Source: Sphingobacterium oryzagri
GTDB taxonomy: Bacteria; Bacteroidota; Bacteroidia; Sphingobacteriales; Sphingobacteriaceae
Reading direction: 5' to 3'
Assembly (NCBI RefSeq): GCF_028736175.1
Contig: NZ_CP117880.1
Location: 1,240,001 to 1,304,000, forward strand
DNA length: 64,000 bases
The position numbers were made by a program, and so were the translations under genes. Positions 37,800 through 45,471 of the stretch are shown here, piece after piece. How positions within the stretch are numbered: position 1 is the first letter of the stretch; the number at the start of each line of letters is the position of its first letter. Under the pieces are notes generated by a model. The model ran no database searches, was not told the origin of the DNA, and was given only the letters and a program-made list of their open reading frames with translations.

Positions 37800-39344
37800 A
37801 TGTGTACGAACGATTTTAAGGCTAAAATCAATTGGCTCATTATCCTGATGACATCCATTCGATGCATTTGTGCCTGTTTGGTCGAGTTAGGCAACGATGA
37901 GGTTTATTATTATACCTATGCAGCACAGCTCGACTGGAACCATTTTGATCATCCACCACTTGTTGGTGTCCTTATTCGGTTTTTTACGCTGAATCTGCAT
38001 GGGGTCAATGATTTCTCGATGCGTTTAGGTGCTATCGTTTCCGCGGCTGCTGCAACCTGGCTTATTGCGCAGATTGGTATGCTTATCAAAAATGAACGAA
38101 CGGGCTTTATCGCGGCGATTCTGTACAATGCGTCCATCTACACGGGCATTATCGCCGGACTGTTTATATTGCCCGATTCACCTGCAGTATTGTTTTGGCT
38201 GGCCAGTATCTATACTTTTTTGAACCTGTTACGCGAGCCCGATCAGAGCAAGCAAAACTGGCTTTTCACGCTTACCGGATTATGGATTGGTCTGGCAACG
38301 ATGAGCAAAGTACATGGCTGTTTTCTTTGGTTGGGTATACTGGGCTATATCGTATTTTGTAAAAAGACGTTGCTACGGTCAAAAGGACTTTATATCGGAT
38401 TTATGATAACGGCTATCGTGATCATGCCGATTTTCATTTGGAATATACAACACGATTTTATCACCTATCGATTTCACGGCGATCGCGTCGCATGGCAGGG
38501 CTTTGAGATTAATTTGCAAACCTTTGCGGTTGCGCTCATAGGGCAGTTTATGTATGCCAATCCGCTGGTTGCGCTGTTGGCTGCTGGGATGATTTGGGCC
38601 TATTGCCATAAAGAAACTTTTCTCGACAGAACGACTACGCACTTCCTTCTTTGGCTTTCCGTGCCTATCATTGGTCTTACAACAATTATTTCCTTGTTTA
38701 AGCCGGTGTTACCGCATTGGAGCGGGCCCGGTCTTCTAGCGATTATGTTGCTTACGGCCTCTTGGGTAGATGAGCGGCTTGCGATAAGCGCGAAGATGAG
38801 CAAAGGTAGAAGTATGATCAACAGCATGCTCTACCTGAATATAGTGGTCATGTTGCTTGCTGTAGCGCTCGTGCGTTACTATCCCGGTACATTGGGGAAA
38901 AAGGATGAAAAACATGCAGGAGAAGGTGATTTTACGCTGGATATGTACGGCTGGCGAAACTTTGCGGAAAAGTTTCAGCAGGTGCAGGCCAAAACAGGAA
39001 AGCTCCCCTTACTTGTAGACAAATGGTTTATTGGCGGCCATCTCTATTATTACGTCGCCAGGCCGCTGAATATGCCCGTGGTCAGTTATGGCAGCTTACA
39101 TGATTTACATAAATTTGCTTGGCTGATGGAAAAAGGTGATTGCTTGATGCCTGGCTCCAGCGCTTATTACGTTGCCGCCTCTAATTATTACAAAGATCCG
39201 CGAGCGCTTTATCCCGACCTTTTTGAAGAGATAACGCTGCTAGCGAAAATTCCGGAAACACGAAGTGGCAAAGTCACCCGCTATTGGTATATCTATAAAC
39301 TGGAGCGAGCGAAAACCACGCTTGGCACCAGCGTATGGTACTAA
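37800..39344 (+). CDS. GT39/ArnT-like glycosyltransferase
   Basis: A 514-aa integral membrane glycosyltransferase of the PMT/ArnT type. Near the N-terminus is the catalytic pattern LGNDEVYYYTYA followed by FDHPPLVG (the GDE..HPP motif of the family). Multiple helices follow, then a C-terminal soluble part with a WYIYKLE end. It uses a lipid-linked sugar donor on the periplasmic face. ATG at 37800 begins after the GtrA stop (37796-37798). With PAP2 and GtrA it probably modifies lipid A or a similar acceptor. Confidence 0.88.
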   Translation: MCTNDFKAKINWLIILMTSIRCICACLVELGNDEVYYYTYAAQLDWNHFDHPPLVGVLIRFFTLNLHGVNDFSMRLGAIVSAAAATWLIAQIGMLIKNERTGFIAAILYNASIYTGIIAGLFILPDSPAVLFWLASIYTFLNLLREPDQSKQNWLFTLTGLWIGLATMSKVHGCFLWLGILGYIVFCKKTLLRSKGLYIGFMITAIVIMPIFIWNIQHDFITYRFHGDRVAWQGFEINLQTFAVALIGQFMYANPLVALLAAGMIWAYCHKETFLDRTTTHFLLWLSVPIIGLTTIISLFKPVLPHWSGPGLLAIMLLTASWVDERLAISAKMSKGRSMINSMLYLNIVVMLLAVALVRYYPGTLGKKDEKHAGEGDFTLDMYGWRNFAEKFQQVQAKTGKLPLLVDKWFIGGHLYYYVARPLNMPVVSYGSLHDLHKFAWLMEKGDCLMPGSSAYYVAASNYYKDPRALYPDLFEEITLLAKIPETRSGKVTRYWYIYKLERAKTTLGTSVWY

Positions 39345-39362
39345 AAGCTGCTTAAAAAAAAA

Positions 39363-39393
39363 CTGCCCTTAAGTGCGCGCGACTTAAGGGCAG
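39363..39393 (-). terminator. terminator of the exporter operon
   Basis: Perfect 12-bp stem CTGCCCTTAAGT/ACTTAAGGGCAG with loop GCGCGCG. On the minus strand a nine-T run follows, so it ends the TolC operon; it could also slow transcripts from the left. Confidence 0.8.
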
Positions 39394-39461
39394 GGGGTTG
39401 AACACTTGTAGGTTGTTATTATACATGGCGCGCGCAGTAATGCTTGCGAACTATGAATAGG

Positions 39462-40895
39462 CTACAACCGCGTACCCGCTTTGTAGTAAAGCTCAGCCAG
39501 CGCCTTTTGATAATCCGTAATCAAATTTTCTTGTTTTATCTGCATTTCAATCAATTTGCTTTCCCGACTATTGATCAGAAATAAGGTCGTCTCACCCAGC
39601 TCAAATTTTTGCAGCTCGCCGCGCAACAAAATCTGCTGGCTGGCGATATTGTCTATTTGCAGGCGTATCTGCCGGCTATATGCCGTCAGGTCGTTATATT
39701 TGATCGTGACATCATTCTGAATATTGCGATCCATGATTACCTGGTCAAATCGTAGCTGGTCCTGCTTTAGTCGTACTTCCCGGAGTTTGCCGCGCTCTGC
39801 ACGCAAAAATATAGGGAAAACAAACTCCAATCCAAATTTGTAATTGCTCCAATTAAAATCGTAGTAATTAGGCAAGGTTTCGGTGAAATTCCGGCGGCTG
39901 GATATCAATGTACCCGATACATTGAGCTTCGGTTTTATCATCTCGCGCCGGTAGCGTTCCTCAAACAAGAGCTGTTGCCCCTTGCTTTCCAATTTTAATA
40001 ATTCCGGATGAAACTGTTGCGCCTGCTCAAGTAGCTCGAGCAACAACGTGGTTTCCGGGACAAGTTGCCTGTTATCCACTTGCTCTGGAATAGCATTGTC
40101 TGGCAACTCCACCGGAGCTTCGTTTTCATTCCATAGATGGTTAGACAAAAGCAGACGCGCATTTTTTAGCTCGATTTCATATTTTGCCAATTCTATCTTA
40201 CGCTCTTGCACGGTAACGGATGCTTCTACAGAATCGATTGTCGGTCGGTCACCCAACAAGGTTTGTCGGCTAATACCCCGAAAACGTCTTTCTGCAAGCT
40301 GTACACCTTCGTAAATTAAGCGGTATTGCTTATGTGCATAATACCAATTCCAATAGTCAGAAACCGCTTGAAACCAAATGGCGTTGATCTGTTTTACTTG
40401 CTCCGCTTCGGCGTAGCTTAACATAGCCTTGGCTTGCCAAAGCGTGTTTCTGCGGCTGTCGATAAACAATCCTTGACCCAAAGGTATGCTCAAGCCTACG
40501 GCTGATAAACCGGCATTATTTGTTCGGGATTGCGGATTGGTAAACGCACCGACATTTCTATCGTAAGCTACTTTTAAGTCTGCGCCTGCTAACCACAGAG
40601 GCACTTTCAGCTCGCTATTCCACTGGTTGTAATAAGCGGTGTTGCCAAAGTGCTTGTTCTGAAACGCAGCATACACCGTAGGATCAAATTTTCCCAAAGC
40701 CTGTGCCACCTGCGCCTGTGCGGTTTTTCCCAATAGCATCGTTTGCTTGACCACGGGATGGTTTGCCATCAGAAGATCTTCCAGATCTTCGACCGTAAAA
40801 GCAATTTCCGGCAAACCTTGTTTGTTTTCCTGCGCTTTAATGCTGTTCCAAAAGCCGAAGCAAAACAGCATAAGCAACACATAAAATCTACTCAT
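39462..40895 (-). CDS. TolC-family outer membrane efflux protein
   Basis: A 477-aa TolC-type channel: signal peptide (LLMLFCFGFWNSIKAQ), two outer-membrane-efflux repeats (about 35-235 and 275-470) rich in coiled coil, and barrel segments such as YDFNWSNYKFGLEFVFPIFL. It is the last gene of a minus-strand unit with HlyD and an ABC membrane domain, starting ten bases after the HlyD stop. Together they form a type I-like exporter, apart from the missing ATPase. Confidence 0.88.
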   Translation of the reverse strand: MSRFYVLLMLFCFGFWNSIKAQENKQGLPEIAFTVEDLEDLLMANHPVVKQTMLLGKTAQAQVAQALGKFDPTVYAAFQNKHFGNTAYYNQWNSELKVPLWLAGADLKVAYDRNVGAFTNPQSRTNNAGLSAVGLSIPLGQGLFIDSRRNTLWQAKAMLSYAEAEQVKQINAIWFQAVSDYWNWYYAHKQYRLIYEGVQLAERRFRGISRQTLLGDRPTIDSVEASVTVQERKIELAKYEIELKNARLLLSNHLWNENEAPVELPDNAIPEQVDNRQLVPETTLLLELLEQAQQFHPELLKLESKGQQLLFEERYRREMIKPKLNVSGTLISSRRNFTETLPNYYDFNWSNYKFGLEFVFPIFLRAERGKLREVRLKQDQLRFDQVIMDRNIQNDVTIKYNDLTAYSRQIRLQIDNIASQQILLRGELQKFELGETTLFLINSRESKLIEMQIKQENLITDYQKALAELYYKAGTRL

Positions 40896-40904
40896 GGCGA
40901 TGGC

Positions 40905-42263
40905 CTAGTTTAAAGGTTCGACTTTGGGCTCCCGCTCCAGGCTAGGTGGAAAACCATTTAGTTGTCTCCATATTTCATACCACAGCGGCACCGCATTTAA
41001 AATAACCCGACCATAAACACCCGATCCTAAACGCAACTGCTTAGGCCAAGGCTCATCACCATCCGGAACTGGGTCTGCCGGACGAATAAGCAACCGATAC
41101 TGGCCGTTAGCGCTACTCACTTTATCGATCACACTGACTTTGCCAGCAAACGTACCGACTGCGACAGAAGGCCATCCGGAGAACTGAACCGAAGGCCAAC
41201 CTTCAAACTGTAACCGTGTATCGCTTTCGTTTAATATCAGCGGAACGTCCATCGCATTGACATACAATTCTGCCGCCAATAATGGCTTTTTCGGTTGTAA
41301 AGTGACGACTGATTCGCCTTCTTTGATGTTTTCACCAATACCGGCTTTCAACGTTTTGACGACGTAGCCATCCTGCGGTGCACGCACCACGTAGAGACCA
41401 CGACGAATGTCAATATTGGTTATTTCATTACGCAGTTTCGAAATGTCGCCCTGGGCCGTGGCTTTTGATGATAAGGCTGATCCAAGATCAGACTGGGCTT
41501 TTGCCAACGCTTCGTTGTATTTTGCACGGATATTATCCAGTTCGATCGACGCGTTGATCAGCGACTGGCGGGAATTCGTCAGTTTATTTTCTGCACTTAC
41601 CACTTTTGCACGGTCGTTTTGCAGATTAAGGCGGCGAGTTTCAATATCCGTTAATGAAAAAAGACCGTCTTTATAACCTTGCTCATAGCGCACTAAGCGT
41701 GCAGCACTTGTTTCGAAGAAACTTTGCGTAGCAAGCAAATCGGCACTATCAATCTTGACCACGTTTCTCGCTTGAACAACTTTATTTTGGGCCGCTTCCA
41801 GTTGATAGTGCAAGCCGCTTCCTAAAGCTTGAATTTGGGCTTCTGTTGCCTGCATCTTTTGTTCGGCTGCATCTTCACTATTACGTTTCGCTAAAAGCTG
41901 CTCCTGTAGACGGGTAGGCAACTCGGGATCGAAATACGATTGCGAGGTCTCCGAAAGTATTAAAATGGTATCGCCGCGAAAAACTTCGTCGCCCTCGCGC
42001 ACGGCCCAATGCTCTATCCGTCCGCCAATTTGGTTTTGAACGGTTTGCGGCCGATCTTCCGGCCGAAGCGCGGTGACGATGCCTCGCCCCGGTATGGTCT
42101 GGCGCCAAGGAAGAAAAAGCACCAAAATGAAAACGATGGCGGCAATGATTAACAGTCGACCTAAAAAAATCGACGCTTGCTCTTTGAGCAAATGATCGCG
42201 TCCTACGCTGGAAAAATCTTCCCAGCTGACGGTTTTTTGAATACCGTGTTTATTATTCTTCAT
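40905..42263 (-). CDS. HlyD-family membrane fusion protein
   Basis: A 452-aa periplasmic adaptor with one N-terminal membrane helix (FLGRLLIIAAIVFILVLFL, about 32-50). Next come the biotinyl-lipoyl half (PGRGIVTALRPEDR, HWAVREGDEV), a long coiled-coil hairpin (about 130-300), the second lipoyl half (VRAPQDGYVVKTL) and a beta-barrel part with an RLLIRPADPVPDG segment. It bridges the ABC membrane component and TolC. Its start overlaps the end of the ABC gene by 11 bp. Confidence 0.88.
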   Translation of the reverse strand: MKNNKHGIQKTVSWEDFSSVGRDHLLKEQASIFLGRLLIIAAIVFILVLFLPWRQTIPGRGIVTALRPEDRPQTVQNQIGGRIEHWAVREGDEVFRGDTILILSETSQSYFDPELPTRLQEQLLAKRNSEDAAEQKMQATEAQIQALGSGLHYQLEAAQNKVVQARNVVKIDSADLLATQSFFETSAARLVRYEQGYKDGLFSLTDIETRRLNLQNDRAKVVSAENKLTNSRQSLINASIELDNIRAKYNEALAKAQSDLGSALSSKATAQGDISKLRNEITNIDIRRGLYVVRAPQDGYVVKTLKAGIGENIKEGESVVTLQPKKPLLAAELYVNAMDVPLILNESDTRLQFEGWPSVQFSGWPSVAVGTFAGKVSVIDKVSSANGQYRLLIRPADPVPDGDEPWPKQLRLGSGVYGRVILNAVPLWYEIWRQLNGFPPSLEREPKVEPLN

Positions 42264-43254
42264 ATGCTGCCGCGCCCTCCTCTAACGCTAAATCAGTAAC
42301 CATACCTAGCTTAACACTACCGGTCAACATATCAAAAATGGTATTTAAATTAGTCAATAACTTTTCAATGGCGTAACCAATTTGCACAATGACGACCTCT
42401 GCCGCAACAAACTGGCCGAAGGTCATTTGCCGCTCCACGACAAAATAGGAGCCAAGTAGAAGCATCGCGCCAAATAGCAGCGTACGGATAATCATGGATC
42501 CGGCAAAAAAGCGCTTAAGCACTTTAAAATGCTCGTTTCTAGAGGTTAAATATTTGCTGCTGATGTGGTCGGTATTGATAATAACTTCCTGCATCTTTTG
42601 CGTATTGCCTCGATATTCTTCGATATGGGCAGCCACATTTTCGAGGTAAGCCACTGTTTCATACTTGTGCTCAGACTCCTGGATGCTGGCATTTAAGCCG
42701 CGACGATAATACACGATCAAAAGGATTGCGATCGCAATCATAACAACAAGTCCGAAAGTTAGGAACACCGGATGGTAGAAGGATAACAAAATCACACTAA
42801 AGAGGATTGTCACTACGGCGGCCACGATATCGATCAATAATTTGATGATACCCTTTTGGATAATGATGACATCGAAAAAACGGTTAACTAACTCGACTAG
42901 ATTTTCTCCTTCCAGCTCGGCGCGCTTGATGCGCGGTAGGCGATAAGCAAACTCTACAGCCGATTTTAAGAAAAGCTTCTGCTCCAGGTATTCAACCAAA
43001 CTTAATTGTCCGATCAATAAAAGCCCGGCAGCAACGACCCCGAAAATAACGAAAGCAATTAAGATGTAAGTCGAACTGTACATCGCGCCGTTATTCAACA
43101 GGTTGAAAATTGCGGTAATGCCTACAGGAATGGTTAGGCTAAATACGCCAATAACCATAGCGTAGACAAATATATAATTAATGGTTCTGCGCTCTGGATG
43201 TAACAATTTTACCAAGCGTTGCAACGGCGTAGGACCACCATGATGATGCGTCAT
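42253..43254 (-). CDS. ABC transporter membrane domain without ATPase
   Basis: A 333-aa protein containing only the ABC exporter membrane domain. Helices are visible around YIFVYAMVIGVFSLTIPVG, ILIAFVIFGVVAAGLLLI, LLIDIVAAVVTILFSVILL, LTFGLVVMIAIAILLIVYY and IIRTLLFGAMLLLGSYFV. The nucleotide-binding domain (Walker A, ABC signature, Walker B) is missing: the protein ends LALEEGAAAYEE, where a fused exporter would continue into the ATPase. No ATPase gene lies beside it. The His-rich start MTHHHGG may be incidental. It overlaps the HlyD gene. Confidence 0.85.
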   Translation of the reverse strand: MTHHHGGPTPLQRLVKLLHPERRTINYIFVYAMVIGVFSLTIPVGITAIFNLLNNGAMYSSTYILIAFVIFGVVAAGLLLIGQLSLVEYLEQKLFLKSAVEFAYRLPRIKRAELEGENLVELVNRFFDVIIIQKGIIKLLIDIVAAVVTILFSVILLSFYHPVFLTFGLVVMIAIAILLIVYYRRGLNASIQESEHKYETVAYLENVAAHIEEYRGNTQKMQEVIINTDHISSKYLTSRNEHFKVLKRFFAGSMIIRTLLFGAMLLLGSYFVVERQMTFGQFVAAEVVIVQIGYAIEKLLTNLNTIFDMLTGSVKLGMVTDLALEEGAAAYEE

Positions 43255-43328
43255 AAAATAAAAAAATGTAAATGTAAATATAGTTTTGCTATAGCAAACA
43301 TCATGCTGGCTATGGCGGTATATTAAAT

Positions 43329-43673
43329 TTAGGTAGCTACATCCGGAGGCGGGGAGGGGATGACGCCAAAATGATCAACGGTTGACAACGTACGATGCCG
43401 ATTGCGAATGGCCTTCTTTTGCTGTTCGAGTAGCGGACTATTTATTTTTTCGCCTTCAATCAAACAGCTCAATTTGCTGTACGGTTTGTCAATTTCTTTG
43501 TGCTCGTCGTTTTCTGTCTCCTCCGTATCCATGCAGATACTGTTCACAATTTGGTACTTGCCCGGAAAAATGCTGAACAACAGATTCCCTGTTTTTAAGG
43601 CTAATAAGCCTAAAACAAAGATACTGATAAATTGGATTATAAATTTATTTCCGTTTCTTAAATAGTTCAACAT
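43329..43673 (-). CDS. small membrane-anchored protein, family unknown
   Basis: A 114-aa protein with one hydrophobic segment (FIIQFISIFVLGLLALKTGNLL) and a polar, acidic tail containing EETENDEHKEIDKPY and ending PPPDVAT. The frame is open further upstream (to 43715), but a TATTTTTG box four bases before the ATG at 43673 supports that start. It lies upstream of the exporter genes on the same strand, 75 bp away, and might be an accessory or cargo protein. No family recognised. Confidence 0.6.
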   Translation of the reverse strand: MLNYLRNGNKFIIQFISIFVLGLLALKTGNLLFSIFPGKYQIVNSICMDTEETENDEHKEIDKPYSKLSCLIEGEKINSPLLEQQKKAIRNRHRTLSTVDHFGVIPSPPPDVAT

Positions 43674-43677
43674 TATA

Positions 43678-43685
43678 CAAAAATA
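43678..43685 (-). promoter_or_regulatory. -7 box for the small membrane protein gene
   Basis: TATTTTTG on the minus strand matches TAnnTTTG, four bases before the ATG at 43673. Confidence 0.45.
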
Positions 43686-43715
43686 ACGACAACAATAATA
43701 CAAAACTGTCAGCAA

Positions 43716-44353
43716 AATGTTAATTCTTTTGTCAAGAAGACATATAAATAAATACGCTATAACAAAAATTTTACGTATTACAGATAATTTCTTCTTTTTA
43801 GTACGTTTTTTAGCTATCTAAGCTAATTTCTAAGTATTGGATTGTTGTTTTCTTTAGCAACTTCCTCTTATTTGATTAAGTACATCGATGGAAGGTGAGC
43901 ATGGCGGATTATTGGTGCGTATGCTTCTGCAAATGACTGGAGTATGGTGAAAATTGTAAGGTATACAAGGGAAATTGAAGTTAATAAATCCGATTTTCCT
44001 TTTTTTGCATGCATTGTTTAGCCATTAGCCGGTTGCATTACAACATAACTGCATAAAATCAAAGTTTCAATAGTTTTTAAAATATTGTTTGGCATATATG
44101 GCTGCGCTACGAACGTTTGCGAATATGGATATTCGTCAACAACCTTGCCCCAATAAAATGCTGCTATTAAACAGAATTTGTATCAATAGAAAAGAAAACG
44201 ATGTTTAACGCCACAAACAGCTTTTTGCTAGGAATGATGTTTTCAATAGTTTTGGAAAAACTAAATTATTTATCTTTTGTTATGCAACTATAGAATTATA
44301 GTTAATCAATGTAGGCGCTAATCCTACCATTATTTTTTAGTAAACGAATAATT
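43716..44353. other. 638-bp AT-rich intergenic region
   Basis: No gene seen on either strand. Just upstream of the next gene are two small inverted repeats: AACTATA-GAAT-TATAGTT (44286-44303) and GTAGG/CCTAC (44311-44327). These may be leader hairpins or operator sites. Confidence 0.4.
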
Positions 44354-45358
44354 ATGAAACAATTAATTTTCAAAAGCCGTGCTTCTAGATTTGCGTTATG
44401 CGCCGGGCTAAGCATGCTATCCTTATTCTCCTGTAAGCAGGAAACGATCGAGCCGGAAGTTCTAAACGAATCAAGCAGTGTAGCGGCGGTTGATGCAGCG
44501 ACCGATATACAGATCATAAGTTGCATGGAGGTAAACAATACCAATCCGTTGAACAACCTGAGTTTAACGTTAAGCAGCACCGGCGAGCCGCTGATCGATA
44601 TGGTGATCTTGTTTTCGTCTAATATCAATGTTGATCCGCAAACGGGTGAGGTGATCATCACGCACAATGAAAACGTAACTCACATTCTGGAAAACAGGCA
44701 AAAGTACCTGCAACCTTTAAAAGATAAAGGTATAAAAGTTATCTTGAGTATTTTGGGCAATCATGATAAATCCGGCGTAGCCAATCTTGATGCGCAAACA
44801 GCACAGGCATTTGCTCAAAAAGTAAAAAATACGTGCGATGATTACGGCTTAGACGGGGTGTTTTATGACGACGAATACTCGGCTTATCAAAATCCGCCGC
44901 CTGCAGGATTTGTGCAGCCCTCCAATCAGGCAGCCGCCCGGTTGTGCTATGAAACAAAGCTCGCGATGCCTGATAAACTGGTGATGGTTTACGTTTATTC
45001 GCGCACGGCACACTTCGGCGGCAGCAACGCCATACCGCAAGCGGAAGCCGGCGAATATATCGACTATGCTTTGCATGATTATCTACAAAGCTACGATCTG
45101 ACCAACAATTATCCGGGCTTACCGCGAAGCGGCTGGGGAATGTCGTCGGGTGAATACGCACTCAATCGCTACCCGACGGCTACCGCTTTAACAAATCTGC
45201 GGAACGGTGGCTATGGCGCGCATATGATCTTTTCTTTCGATCCTACGCGATCAAATTTCGCCTCTAATCAGCGACCTGCTTTGGAAAATCTCGCCAACAT
45301 ATTGTTTGACGACCAATTGCTAGTGGACCAAACACAGATTTATGCTAAAGACTGGTAA
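44354..45358 (+). CDS. GH18 endo-beta-N-acetylglucosaminidase-like lipoprotein
   Basis: A 334-aa lipoprotein (signal SMLSLFSCKQ). It resembles GH18 EndoH/EndoF-type glycosidases, which cut the chitobiose core of N-glycans. The active-site strand reads GLDGVFYDDEYSAY: catalytic Glu174 with Asp172 in place, but the second Asp of DxxDxDxE is Phe170. KVILSILGNHDKSGVANL matches the preceding strand (SVLGNH). The protein lacks the SusC/D neighbours that usually accompany such enzymes. Activity is plausible but not certain because of the altered motif. Confidence 0.8.
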   Translation: MKQLIFKSRASRFALCAGLSMLSLFSCKQETIEPEVLNESSSVAAVDAATDIQIISCMEVNNTNPLNNLSLTLSSTGEPLIDMVILFSSNINVDPQTGEVIITHNENVTHILENRQKYLQPLKDKGIKVILSILGNHDKSGVANLDAQTAQAFAQKVKNTCDDYGLDGVFYDDEYSAYQNPPPAGFVQPSNQAAARLCYETKLAMPDKLVMVYVYSRTAHFGGSNAIPQAEAGEYIDYALHDYLQSYDLTNNYPGLPRSGWGMSSGEYALNRYPTATALTNLRNGGYGAHMIFSFDPTRSNFASNQRPALENLANILFDDQLLVDQTQIYAKDW

Positions 45359-45420
45359 GGTATTCTTCTTTACAATATATCGGTCATGGCGCACATAGCA
45401 TAGGTAGCGAGTGCTGGGAT

Positions 45421-45463
45421 AACAGCAGCTTAAGCGGAAAACTTTTCCGCCTAAGCTGCTGTT
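45421..45463 (+). terminator. strong hairpin before ligD
   Basis: AACAGCAGCTTAAGCGGAAA folds with its complement (TTTCCGCCTAAGCTGCTGTT) with one mismatch in about 20 pairs. It is 63 bp after the GH18 stop and only eight bases before the LigD ATG. There is no long T-run after it. It may terminate GH18 transcription or regulate LigD translation. Confidence 0.6.
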
Positions 45464-45471
45464 ATTGTGTT

